14,150 nt of DNA, taken from the NCBI GenBank assembly GCA_028276205.1, contig JAPYWU010000016.1, positions 1 to 14,150 of the forward strand, in the 5' to 3' direction. Within the stretch, counting starts at the first letter, position 1; the number at the start of each line of letters is the position of its first letter. Positions 1-6,947 of the stretch are shown here, one piece after another. Made by a program: the position numbers and the translations under genes. This stretch comes from Dictyoglomaceae bacterium. Its GTDB lineage: Bacteria; Dictyoglomota; Dictyoglomia; Dictyoglomales; Dictyoglomaceae. The notes under the pieces were generated by a model. That model was not told the origin of the DNA. It ran no database searches and saw nothing but the letters and a program-made list of their open reading frames with translations.

Positions 1-755
1 CTGATGTAAATATTACTGCGACTGCCACTCCAAATCTTAATGGTGCATTAACCATTGCTATTCCTGCTATAGACTTATTAGGCTTGAAACTAAATCTTGG
101 TACTAATGTAAGATTAAACAACACACGTTATTACTCTTACAATGAAAGTGTACATGTAACTCAGACTGGAGTAACAGAAGCAGAAATTTCTAATAAGCCT
201 AATGACAATGATATCCTTAAAAAAGAATATAATTCAACTGATGAAAAATATATTTCTATTGACCTTGGAGCTTATATGAGATTTTCACCCTTTGTAGCAG
301 TAGGTATCTTTGCAAAAGATGCATATAGCATACCTCTTGAGGGAAAAGAAATTTGTGGATATGGAGATGGATATTATGATAGTAATGGTGATTATCACGA
401 ATATACTCCATATTCTGAAACTTCCAATCCTATTGAGGTAACTCTTCCAACAATGTCCCTTAAGGCAGGTGCATTTATAAAAGTTCCAGTTCTTAGTACA
501 AGAATTGCTGTTGGAGCAGATCTTGATAATAATCTTTCTCCTACAATGTACAGAATTGGTGTTGAACAGCCTGTATTAATGGTTGCTGTATTGAGAGGAG
601 GAGCAATTTTAGATACCCAATTTAACCCCCAACTTTACACAGCAGGTTTTGGCGTAAATCTTCTCCTTCTTCAAGCGGATTTAGGTGTTGCTTTTGATCC
701 TCAAGATCTTACAATGCCACAAGCCCTTAGTATATCTGGGTCTTTCAAATTTTAA
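1..755 (+). CDS. C-terminal part of a probable outer-membrane beta-barrel protein (5' partial)
   Basis: The frame is open from base 3 to the TAA at 753-755, giving 250 residues. The true start lies left of the window; the TTG at 84 is internal to this open frame and need not be a start. The visible protein alternates short hydrophobic stretches with polar, Tyr/Asn/Asp-rich loops and contains repeated Gly-rich segments. It ends in a strand-like run finishing with Phe (ISGSFKF). A terminal aromatic residue after an amphipathic strand is the usual end of outer-membrane beta-barrels and is read by the BAM machinery. The Tyr/Asp/Gly-rich stretch around bases 355-420 looks like a surface loop. The exact family is not recognised; TraF-like or PorV-like barrels are possible. 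No transmembrane helix is seen. A strong hairpin terminator follows directly. The barrel assignment is inference from composition and the C-terminus. Confidence 0.6.
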   Translation, partial: DVNITATATPNLNGALTIAIPAIDLLGLKLNLGTNVRLNNTRYYSYNESVHVTQTGVTEAEISNKPNDNDILKKEYNSTDEKYISIDLGAYMRFSPFVAVGIFAKDAYSIPLEGKEICGYGDGYYDSNGDYHEYTPYSETSNPIEVTLPTMSLKAGAFIKVPVLSTRIAVGADLDNNLSPTMYRIGVEQPVLMVAVLRGGAILDTQFNPQLYTAGFGVNLLLLQADLGVAFDPQDLTMPQALSISGSFKF

Positions 756-769
756 GAGAGAAATTTTTG

Positions 770-801
770 AAGAGGGGAGAGAAATTCTCCCCTCTTTTTT
801 T
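770..801 (+). terminator. Intrinsic terminator between convergent genes
   Basis: An 11-base perfect stem (770-780 pairing with 786-796) encloses a 5-base loop and runs into a T tract at 795-801. It lies 14 bases after the stop of the beta-barrel gene, so it should end that transcript. On the other strand the hairpin also follows the arsR-type gene, but the T tract there is weaker, so it may work in both directions. The T tract overlaps the arsR stop codon. Confidence 0.92.
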
Positions 802-1111
802 AGCTTTTTACTCCATGAAATCTGAGTTTATAAACTAAATTTAAAAGTTCCAATACTGAGTCATCAGCTAAAGAATAATAAACAAATTGACCTACACGTC
901 TTTTCTTTAAAAGGCCTAAATTGTAAAGATCTTTAAGATTTTGAGATGTATTTGCAAAGGATGCATTTATAATTTTTGCTATTTCTCCTGCACTTTTTTC
1001 ACCATCTCTTAATGCACATAAGATATGAATTCTTACATAGCTTGATAAAGATTTGAATACATCTGCCAAAGCTTCACATTCTTCTATAGTAAGATTCTTT
1101 TTGTTTTCCAT
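800..1111 (-). CDS. ArsR/SmtB-family winged-helix repressor
   Basis: This 103-residue protein has the usual length and order of an ArsR-family dimeric repressor: a helix that matches 'LADVFKSLSSYVRIHIL' (15-31), a second helix at 39-49, a recognition helix at about 50-66 (SFANTSQNLKDL), and a beta wing at 71-81 (RRVGQFVYYSL). The alpha-3 metal motif ELCVCD of arsenic and cadmium sensors is absent. The only cysteines are at 12 and 32, so a classical alpha-3 metal sensor is unlikely; the ligand is unknown. ATG at 1111 is preceded by an AAAGGGAG ribosome site. It has its own promoter (TTGACA/TATACT) overlapped by TATAAG repeats, which suggests autoregulation. It converges on the beta-barrel gene and lies 104 bases downstream of the acetyltransferase gene, so read-through from that operon is also possible. 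The regulated target is not evident. Confidence 0.9.
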   Translation of the reverse strand: MENKKNLTIEECEALADVFKSLSSYVRIHILCALRDGEKSAGEIAKIINASFANTSQNLKDLYNLGLLKKRRVGQFVYYSLADDSVLELLNLVYKLRFHGVKS

Positions 1112-1136
1112 TTCTATTACTCCCTTTCTTAAATTT

Positions 1137-1159
1137 TATAAGTTCTATATAAGTATAAG
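1137..1159. repeat. Three TATAAG hexamers over the arsR promoter, possible operator
   Basis: TATAAG occurs at 1137-1142, 1148-1153 and 1154-1159 on the plus strand. The second and third copies abut, and the first is 11 bases before the second, about one helical turn. The group covers the -10 box and the expected transcription start. A repressor bound here would block polymerase. The hexamer is AT-rich in an AT-rich genome, so the operator role is inference. Confidence 0.4.
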
Positions 1160-1179
1160 AAAAATCTTTTTTATGTCAA
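1152..1179 (-). promoter_or_regulatory. Sigma-70-type promoter of the arsR-family gene
   Basis: Read on the minus strand, TTGACA (1179-1174) is followed after 16 bases by TATACT (1157-1152). This is a near-consensus housekeeping promoter. Its expected start is near 1145, about 34 bases before the ATG at 1111. The -10 box lies inside the TATAAG repeat group, as expected for an autorepressed gene. Confidence 0.72.
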
Positions 1180-1215
1180 TATTTTTATCAAAAAGTTTTG
1201 CCCTTTCACCTCCCT

Positions 1216-2343
1216 TTATTGTATTTTCTTTTTAAATATTACAAACTTTTTATATAAAATCCCACCCACACCTTCTGCCTCACGGCACATTTTTGTATTA
1301 TTAGCATTTATAGTGGAACCCTCTGCAAAAACATATCCTTTTTTTCTTGCATATCTAAGAAGCTCTATAAAGAGAGCTGCAGGAACACCCTTTGATTGAT
1401 ACTCAGGAATTACAAAAAGTAAAAATACTCTTGCCCTATTTATTTTATTCTTATACATAAGGAATTTTAGCCACCCAAATGGAAAAAGTCTACCATTAAG
1501 CTTCTTTAATATTTGATTATAATCGGGCATAGCAACCGCAAAACCCACTGGATTTTCGTTTGAAAATGCTAATTGTACAAATTCGGATGGAATAAATTTT
1601 ACTAAATCTTTAGCAAGACTCAACATTTCCTCCTCAGTAGGAGGTATAAGATAATCATATTCTAAGGGTGTAAGAGATTTTTCTAATATTTTCTGAAGGG
1701 TTTTTGCTTCTTCAGGAACCCTTGAATAGTCTGCAGGTCTAGTATAAAAATTATATTTTTTCTTAGCGTATTCAATTACCTTTATCTCTTCGTCCAATGG
1801 TAAATTATTTAAATCATATTTATAAGCTACAAAAGTATGTTCTCTTTTAAAACCATAGCTTTCAAAAAAGTCGACATAATATGGAGGATTATATGTAGTA
1901 TAAATAACTGGAGGATCTTCAAAATTCTCAACTAACATTCCTCTATAATCATCTCCGTTTGTGGGAGAAACAGGACCTACCATATCTTCCATATTATTTT
2001 CTTTTAACCATTCTTCCGCTTTATTTAATAGAGAAAAGGCTACTTCTTTATCATTTACACATTCAAAAAGGGTAACATAACCTTCCTTTTTGTTTCTCCA
2101 CTTATTCATTTTTTCGTCAATACCTACTGCAATTCTTCCAACTATTTCTCCATATTTATATGCATTAAAAAAAGTATGAGGACCACTTTGAAATAACAAG
2201 CTTCCAGGTCCTTCTATAATCCTCTTCATCTCAGAGATTAAAGGTGGTACCCAAAGGGGGTCATTCTTATAGAGTTTAAATGGAAACATTATAAAATCTT
2301 TTTTATCTTTTTTGCTTTTTACTTCCTTAATTTCAATACTCAT
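1216..2343 (-). CDS. YghO-like GNAT-family acyltransferase
   Basis: This 375-residue protein matches the pattern I know from the large YghO-type GNAT proteins. The N-terminal half has MVGPVSPTNGDD (121-132), then PPVIYTTYNPPYY (144-156), where the family has a GP...D...G...pP...YNPpYY signature. The C-terminal half carries a GNAT acyl-CoA site at about 306-328 (VFLLFVIPEYQSKGVPAAL), with the pyrophosphate-loop-like QSKGVPA. It ends with the family-like EGS...N.N, then GGxxYKKF (359-367). The substrate of this family is not established, so only N- or O-acyl transfer from acyl-CoA is inferred. No signal peptide is seen, so it is probably cytoplasmic. It is the last gene of the minus-strand cluster. 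An AGGAGG site lies in the 17-base gap after rsmG. No hairpin terminator follows it. Confidence 0.8.
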   Translation of the reverse strand: MSIEIKEVKSKKDKKDFIMFPFKLYKNDPLWVPPLISEMKRIIEGPGSLLFQSGPHTFFNAYKYGEIVGRIAVGIDEKMNKWRNKKEGYVTLFECVNDKEVAFSLLNKAEEWLKENNMEDMVGPVSPTNGDDYRGMLVENFEDPPVIYTTYNPPYYVDFFESYGFKREHTFVAYKYDLNNLPLDEEIKVIEYAKKKYNFYTRPADYSRVPEEAKTLQKILEKSLTPLEYDYLIPPTEEEMLSLAKDLVKFIPSEFVQLAFSNENPVGFAVAMPDYNQILKKLNGRLFPFGWLKFLMYKNKINRARVFLLFVIPEYQSKGVPAALFIELLRYARKKGYVFAEGSTINANNTKMCREAEGVGGILYKKFVIFKKKIQ

Positions 2344-2360
2344 TTTTATTCCTCCTTTTG

Positions 2361-3083
2361 CTAAAGTAGTGGTTTTTTTTCAGGGATTCCAGGTCTTCGT
2401 GGATATTTATCAGGGGTTGGAGATATTTTTCTGATAATTAACAGCTTTCGAGTAATAGTGGAATCTATATAGATTGAGATTTCCTTTTCCAAGTTTCCAC
2501 CAAGGATTGATATTACATTCTTAGCCATATACCATTCATTTATATTTTTTTCAGTAGCCTGACCAAGAAATAATCCAGAAATTTTTACAAAGGGCAAAGC
2601 ATATTCTAAAACAATGTTTGGTTTTGCTACCCCTCTTGCTAATACTAAATCATAGGTTTCTCTATATTGAGGATTCTTTCCTAAGTTTTCTGCTCGATCC
2701 CATATAATTTCGACTTTATCAAGATTCAATATCTTAATAAGTTCTTCTAAAAAAGTAACTTTCTTTTTTTGGGATTCAAGGAGAGTAATAAAAAGATTAG
2801 GTTTAATAATCTTAATTGGAATACCGGGAAATCCTGCACCAGTTCCTATATCAATAATCCTTTCTATTTTTTCCTCTTTTACTGGTATGATACATGTGAG
2901 AGAATCTACAAAATGCTTTAAAATAATCTCTTCCTCCCCCTCAAGAGAGGTTAAGTTTATTTTTCTATTCCAATCCTTTAATACTTTATAGTATAGAAAA
3001 AACTTCTCCTCTTGAGAGGGAGAAAGCTCAATACCTATATTTCTTACCTTTTCTTTAAGGATTTCTTTAAAACTTTCTTCCAT
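2361..3083 (-). CDS. rsmG: 16S rRNA (guanine-N7) methyltransferase RsmG
   Basis: RsmG (GidB) uses S-adenosylmethionine to methylate N7 of G527 in the 530 loop of 16S rRNA. The 240-residue protein has normal length and the family landmarks in order: KINLTS (41-46), KHFVDSL (56-62), the SAM-binding motif DIGTGAGFPG (78-87), the acidic Glu103 after strand 2, LARGVA (148-153), and the typical tail YPRRPGIPEKKPL (227-239). The ATG at 3083 sits 9 bases after the sufB stop and has no clear Shine-Dalgarno sequence, so translation probably depends on coupling to sufB. RsmG usually lies with gidA or parAB near the origin; here it is in an Fe-S operon, about 2.5 kb from dnaN. An A8 run sits near its 3' end. 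Confidence 0.96.
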   Translation of the reverse strand: MEESFKEILKEKVRNIGIELSPSQEEKFFLYYKVLKDWNRKINLTSLEGEEEIILKHFVDSLTCIIPVKEEKIERIIDIGTGAGFPGIPIKIIKPNLFITLLESQKKKVTFLEELIKILNLDKVEIIWDRAENLGKNPQYRETYDLVLARGVAKPNIVLEYALPFVKISGLFLGQATEKNINEWYMAKNVISILGGNLEKEISIYIDSTITRKLLIIRKISPTPDKYPRRPGIPEKKPLL

Positions 3084-3092
3084 TTAGACATA

Positions 3093-4328
3093 TTATAACC
3101 CAGCTTTCTCTAATTGGGCTACAGCATAATTAATTTGTTCTTTTGCAACTTTTGGAAGTCCTGGAATTTCTAAGCTTAAAAATCCTCTTGTTATAGTTGA
3201 CATAGCTTCGTCTTTATCAAAACCTCTTGTTGTGAGATATTCAATTTCCTCTTCATTAATTGGACCTATGGCTGCTTCATGGGATAGCTCACTTTCTGGA
3301 TGTTGAGCGTCTAATATAGGTACTGCTACTATTTGAGATGACTTACTAAGTAATATTCCTCTACAATCTAAGAATCCTTTTGTTCCTTTTGCCTTTCCAA
3401 TAATTTCACTTCTACTGTATATCTTGGATGAGTCATTTGCTATGATTCTTGAGACAATTTCTCCCTTTGCATCTTCCTCTTCAAAAATCAATCTTCCTCC
3501 AAGATCTATATAGGAATCTTTTCTTCCATAGATGATACTATAAAGACGAGCAATTGCCCCTTTTCTTACATATACAGTTGGATAGCTTTGGATTGATTTA
3601 ACAGGTTTTAAAGTTACGTAATTATTTATAAAGACACCACCCTCTTCAACTAATACAGCGGTTCTTGGTCTTACATGAAATTCTTCTGACCAGTTATGTA
3701 TCATAGTAAAGTAAAGTTTTCCACCTTTTTTTACATAGAATTCTGAAATACCTATATGGATTCCTGGCTGATCTTTAAGATGTGTAAGACAACCTGTGGT
3801 TACAAATACTTCTGCTCCTTCTTCTACTATAATTATGTTATGGACATTTTGACTTATATTTCCTTCCTTTATATATAGACAGGATTGAACAGGATGTTCT
3901 ACTTTTTGACCTTTAAATACTCTGATAAAGTAGCCTCCTGTAGGTTTTATTTCTGCCCAAGCAGTATACTTGTCGGTGTCTGGTGGAATTAATCTACTAT
4001 AATAGTTTTCTAACCATTCATATTTTTCAAGGGCTTCTTGAATAGACATTATTTCAAGTTTTCCCTTATATATTTCTTGTAATTTCTCGTAAACCACACT
4101 ATGGTTAATTTGGAAGTAAGTACCTGCCTTATCATTTTCTGATGGTGTTATACCAGAATATAAGATATTCTCTTTTATTTCGTCTGGTAATTTTTCCAGA
4201 TCATCTATAGGAGTTTCTTCTATTGTTCTCATATAGGGTTCTAAATCTATATCTGGTCCTAAAATAGCAGGCTTATCTTTAGCTTTAAGAGCTCTTTCTC
4301 TAATTTCTTTAAGATAAGTTTTGAGCAT
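3093..4328 (-). CDS. sufB: SufB/SufD-type Fe-S cluster assembly scaffold (single SufB-like subunit)
   Basis: This 411-residue protein has the right-handed beta-helix pattern of the SufBD family and is the partner of the SufC ATPase encoded just upstream. Recognisable parts are the SCLYIKEG and NIIIVEEGAEV strands (149-174), TGC at 178-180 with GIHIGISEFYV (189-199), and the C-terminal core with Cys322 (LDCRGIL) and His350-Glu351 (SHEAAIGPI), then TTRGFDKDEAM (366-376). Cys322 and Glu351 align with the positions used for cluster building in SufB, so I call it SufB-like rather than SufD. The TGC...GIHIGISEFY segment resembles archaeal SufBD. It is shorter than typical SufB (about 470). No SufD follows, so a SufB2C2 complex is likely. 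It overlaps sufC by 20 bases, with an AGGAGG site 7 bases before its ATG. Confidence 0.92.
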   Translation of the reverse strand: MLKTYLKEIRERALKAKDKPAILGPDIDLEPYMRTIEETPIDDLEKLPDEIKENILYSGITPSENDKAGTYFQINHSVVYEKLQEIYKGKLEIMSIQEALEKYEWLENYYSRLIPPDTDKYTAWAEIKPTGGYFIRVFKGQKVEHPVQSCLYIKEGNISQNVHNIIIVEEGAEVFVTTGCLTHLKDQPGIHIGISEFYVKKGGKLYFTMIHNWSEEFHVRPRTAVLVEEGGVFINNYVTLKPVKSIQSYPTVYVRKGAIARLYSIIYGRKDSYIDLGGRLIFEEEDAKGEIVSRIIANDSSKIYSRSEIIGKAKGTKGFLDCRGILLSKSSQIVAVPILDAQHPESELSHEAAIGPINEEEIEYLTTRGFDKDEAMSTITRGFLSLEIPGLPKVAKEQINYAVAQLEKAGL

Positions 4329-5046
4329 AGACCAACCTCCTTACATAATCATATCCTCTTTCTTCAATTTGATGGATTATTTCTAAACCATCTTTATACA
4401 CAAATTTACCATCTAATAAGACAATTACAGAATCAGGAACCACATAATCTAAGATCTTTAAATTGTGGGTTACTATCAGTAAATTACTTTCTTTAGCTAT
4501 TTTTCTTAGAGCTTCTCCTATAAGCTTTAGGGAATCAATATCTACTCCAGAATCAGGCTCATCTAATAATGCAAGTTTTGGCTTTGCCAGGAGTAATTGA
4601 AGTATTTCGCTTTTTTTCCTTTCTCCTCCTGAGAATCCATAATTAATTTCTCTTTCCAAAAAAGTCTCATCTAAATCTAAGGATTTTAGATAGTTATAAA
4701 TCTCAACTGGTAAATCTTTTTTAGGGTCTATGTTTAAGATTTTCTTTAATATATCTTTTAGTCTTACCCCTCTTACAGCTGGTGGAAGTTGATATGCAAG
4801 AAAAATTCCTTTCTTAAATCTTTGATCAGGAGTTAAATCAGTAATATCTTCACCATAAAAGTAGACTTTTCCTGATACTTTATACTTATGAAGGCCCATA
4901 ATGGTACCGAGAAGGGTTGATTTACCAGTACCATTAGGTCCTAAGAGAACATGCACACCTTCTTCTAAGGAAAAATTTAATCCATCAAGAATTGTTTCCT
5001 CTTTAATTTCTACCCTTAAATTCTCTACTCTTAACATTTCAGTCAT
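4309..5046 (-). CDS. sufC: SufC, ABC-type ATPase of Fe-S cluster assembly
   Basis: SufC is a cytoplasmic ABC ATPase that drives conformational change in its SufB/SufD scaffold. The 245-residue protein has every ABC motif: Walker A GPNGTGKST (36-44), Q-loop Gln86, signature FSGGERKK (138-145), Walker B LALLDEP (158-164) with the SufC-typical DSGVDIDSL after it, and the switch His194 (VTHN). The GFSGGERKKSEILQ stretch is characteristic of SufC rather than transport ATPases, and no membrane subunit is nearby. The ATG at 5046 shares ATGA with the end of the Rrf2 gene. A GGAGG site lies 13 bases upstream, slightly far; an internal Met4 is farther still. The gene is translated with the downstream sufB, which overlaps it by 20 bases. 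Confidence 0.97.
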   Translation of the reverse strand: MTEMLRVENLRVEIKEETILDGLNFSLEEGVHVLLGPNGTGKSTLLGTIMGLHKYKVSGKVYFYGEDITDLTPDQRFKKGIFLAYQLPPAVRGVRLKDILKKILNIDPKKDLPVEIYNYLKSLDLDETFLEREINYGFSGGERKKSEILQLLLAKPKLALLDEPDSGVDIDSLKLIGEALRKIAKESNLLIVTHNLKILDYVVPDSVIVLLDGKFVYKDGLEIIHQIEERGYDYVRRLVYAQNLS

Positions 5047-5477
5047 AATAAAATATTTGCCTCCTTTCTTATATTTCCTGTAATTAAATCTTGTAAGGTG
5101 ATCTCATTGAATAAATCTAAAATTTTCATCTCTACAAATTCCCAAATATTTTTTGTCAAACAGAGGTTTTGTTTCTCACATAAGTTGGTTTCATGTATAC
5201 ACTCTATAATTTGAATTGGTCCTTCTAAAGCTTCTAATATTTCTTTTAGTGTTATTTCTTTGGGATGTTTTGTTAATGAATATCCACCTGTTACTCCTTT
5301 GTAGCTTTCTACTAAATTTGCCTTTCTTAAATCTAACATTAACTGGGCTAAAAATTCTTTTGATATTTTTTCGCTATGTGCTATATCAGATAAAGAAAGT
5401 CTTTCTATGTTGTAATTTTTGCCAAGAAGAATCATGGCTCTTAATCCATATTCAAGTTTTGCTGATACTTTAAACAT
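5043..5477 (-). CDS. Rrf2-family regulator with three-cysteine cluster motif
   Basis: This 144-residue protein starts MFKVSAKLEYGLRAM, the typical Rrf2/IscR opening, followed by a winged helix-turn-helix at about 26-58 and the wing GVTGGYSL (61-68). The segment 91-106 contains Cys93, Cys100 and Cys106 (C-x6-C-x5-C). This is close to the C-x5-C-x5-C that holds the [2Fe-2S] cluster in IscR, so it probably senses Fe-S status. It is the first gene of the operon and overlaps sufC by 4 bases, so it most likely represses its own operon when clusters are plentiful. ATG at 5477 has a GAGGAG ribosome site. The function is IscR/SufR-like, but I do not give a symbol because the group is diverse. The cluster type is inferred. 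Confidence 0.92.
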   Translation of the reverse strand: MFKVSAKLEYGLRAMILLGKNYNIERLSLSDIAHSEKISKEFLAQLMLDLRKANLVESYKGVTGGYSLTKHPKEITLKEILEALEGPIQIIECIHETNLCEKQNLCLTKNIWEFVEMKILDLFNEITLQDLITGNIRKEANILL

Positions 5478-5522
5478 TCTATCTCCTCTCCATAAATATT
5501 TAGTAATTCACTCAACATTTAC

Positions 5523-5551
5523 ATTTTAAGTCGGAATTATAATTTTGTCAA
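5523..5551 (-). promoter_or_regulatory. Promoter of the rrf2-sufC-sufB-rsmG operon
   Basis: On the minus strand TTGACA (5551-5546), a 17-base spacer and TAAAAT (5528-5523) form a near-perfect housekeeping promoter. The expected start is near 5516, about 39 bases before the Rrf2 ATG. The spacer holds a perfect 10-base palindrome AATTATAATT (5535-5544), a reasonable place for the Rrf2 protein to bind. The operator role is inference; the palindrome is AT-only. Confidence 0.72.
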
Positions 5552-5558
5552 ATGCAAC

Positions 5559-5587
5559 TTTTTATTTTTTACACCTCAAGGTATAAT
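5559..5587 (+). promoter_or_regulatory. Possible promoter of the dnaN operon
   Basis: A perfect TATAAT stands at 5582-5587, followed by a start region 35 or so bases before the dnaN ATG at 5629. The -35 region 17 bases upstream (5559-5564) is only T-rich and poorly matched. A second, weaker arrangement is TTTACA (5568-5573), 17 bases, TTTATA (5591-5596). One of these probably drives the replication gene cluster. It is back to back with the suf promoter within about 150 bases. Confidence 0.45.
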
Positions 5588-5628
5588 TGTTTTATATGGA
5601 ATAATTCATGAAAAAGGAGGAAGGAAGG

Positions 5629-6735
5629 ATGAAATTTATAACTCAAAGAGAAGATTTGTATCAATCTTTACAGTTTGTTAAAAGCGCTGTAGCTACAAAA
5701 ACTACTGTTCCTATATTAACTTATGTTTATATGAAAGCTGAAAATGATACTTTATATCTTCAAGGGAATAATCTTGAGATAGGTCTTGCTCTAAGTATGC
5801 CTGTAATAGTTGAAGAGCCGGGAGAAGTATGTCTTCCCGCCAGTATTTTTATTGAAGTGGTAGGAAAACTTCCTGATGTAACCTTAGAAATACATGTAAA
5901 TGAGAGAAATAGGGCAATAATTCATGCAGGATATTCAGATATAGAGATACAAGGGGAAAGTACCGAAGAATTTCCAAAGGTAGAAATAGGCGATATAGGA
6001 GATAAATATAACATATCCTTGGATAGAATAGAGCTTGGAAGGGCTATAAAGCAAACTATTTTTGCTGCAGCTGAGGATGAGATTAAACAGGTCCTTACAG
6101 GTGTACTTTTTGAGGGGAAAGATGGAAAACTTAATGTGGTTGCAGTAGATGGGCATAGATTAGCATTAAAGACATTATATATAGATAATGATTTTCCACC
6201 TACCATAATTCCAGCTAAGAGTTTAAAGGAATGGCATAAAATATTAACAAAGGCGAAGGATGATAGAGTAAATATGGCAAGTCTTGATAGTCAAGTGGTT
6301 TTTAATTGTGGGGAGATATATTTTATTTCCAGATTACTACAAGGACAATTTCCTGCTTATGATAAGATAATTCCTACCGATTTTACAGCATCCTTTAAAG
6401 CTAACAGAAAAGATTTTCTTGATCTTTTGGAAAGAATGGAAGTTTTTGCCGAAATTGATCAGACAAATACTGTGAAAATTACCATTACTTCCAATGAGGT
6501 GGTTGTATCTACTTTACCTTCTGAAAGAGGGTTTGCCAAAGAAGTGCTTCCTGCGGAGATTGATATAAATGGAAGTTTAGAGATTGGTTTTAATGTAGAA
6601 TATCTAATGGATCCTTTAGATAATATGAATGTGGATGAGATAATAATGAAATTTACAAATGATTTAGGACCAGCTTTAATAACCTCTCCAGAAGATGAAA
6701 ATTATATGTATATATTAATGCCGGTAAGGCTATGA
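5629..6735 (+). CDS. dnaN: DNA polymerase III beta subunit (sliding clamp)
   Basis: DnaN forms the ring-shaped dimer that holds the replicative polymerase and many repair proteins on DNA. From the ATG at 5629 the protein has 368 residues, the normal length, with three clamp domains. Residues forming the partner-binding pocket are recognisable: VAVDGHRLAL (171-180), FPAYDKIIP (241-249) and the C-terminal YILMPVRL (361-368). I choose 5629 over the in-frame ATG at 5608 because AAGGAGG (5614-5620) lies 8 bases before 5629, and MKFITQREDL is the usual clamp start; the upstream ATG would place this site inside the gene. Unusually, dnaA is not upstream; the divergent Rrf2/suf operon is. It overlaps the S4 gene by 4 bases (ATGA). 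Confidence 0.97.
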   Translation: MKFITQREDLYQSLQFVKSAVATKTTVPILTYVYMKAENDTLYLQGNNLEIGLALSMPVIVEEPGEVCLPASIFIEVVGKLPDVTLEIHVNERNRAIIHAGYSDIEIQGESTEEFPKVEIGDIGDKYNISLDRIELGRAIKQTIFAAAEDEIKQVLTGVLFEGKDGKLNVVAVDGHRLALKTLYIDNDFPPTIIPAKSLKEWHKILTKAKDDRVNMASLDSQVVFNCGEIYFISRLLQGQFPAYDKIIPTDFTASFKANRKDFLDLLERMEVFAEIDQTNTVKITITSNEVVVSTLPSERGFAKEVLPAEIDINGSLEIGFNVEYLMDPLDNMNVDEIIMKFTNDLGPALITSPEDENYMYILMPVRL

Positions 6736-6947
6736 AAGAGATAAAAATTTATACAGATACTATTACCTTAGGTCAATTTTTGAAATGGGCTAAAATTGTG
6801 GATACAGGTGGACAGGCTAAAAATCTGATCCTTTCTGGTATGGTAAAGGTAAATGGTGAGATAGAGCTTCATAGAGGAAGAAAGCTTAAGAAAGGGGATG
6901 TGGTAGAAGTAGGAGGAGAAAAATATTTAGTAATAGGGGATGATTAG
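6732..6947 (+). CDS. yaaA: Small S4-domain RNA-binding protein (YaaA/RlbA-like)
   Basis: This 71-residue protein is essentially a single S4 RNA-binding domain: ITLGQFLKWAK (11-21), GGQAK (26-30), then GMVKVNGEIELHRGRKLKKGD (36-56), where positively charged residues line the RNA face. It matches the B. subtilis YaaA type that sits between dnaN and recF in many Firmicutes, where the protein is linked to large ribosomal subunit assembly. The exact RNA target is not known from the sequence. The gene starts within the dnaN stop (ATGA overlap), and its TAG overlaps the recF GTG by one base, so it should be translated by coupling. Confidence 0.92.
   Translation: MKEIKIYTDTITLGQFLKWAKIVDTGGQAKNLILSGMVKVNGEIELHRGRKLKKGDVVEVGGEKYLVIGDD

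Noticed and set aside
84..86. TTG as the start of the beta-barrel gene
   Set aside because: The same frame stays open to base 3, with residues in keeping with the rest, so the gene is simply cut by the window edge.
5608..5628. Upstream in-frame ATG as the dnaN start
   Set aside because: It would bury the AAGGAGG ribosome site inside the gene and add seven residues not typical of clamp proteins; 5629 is favoured.
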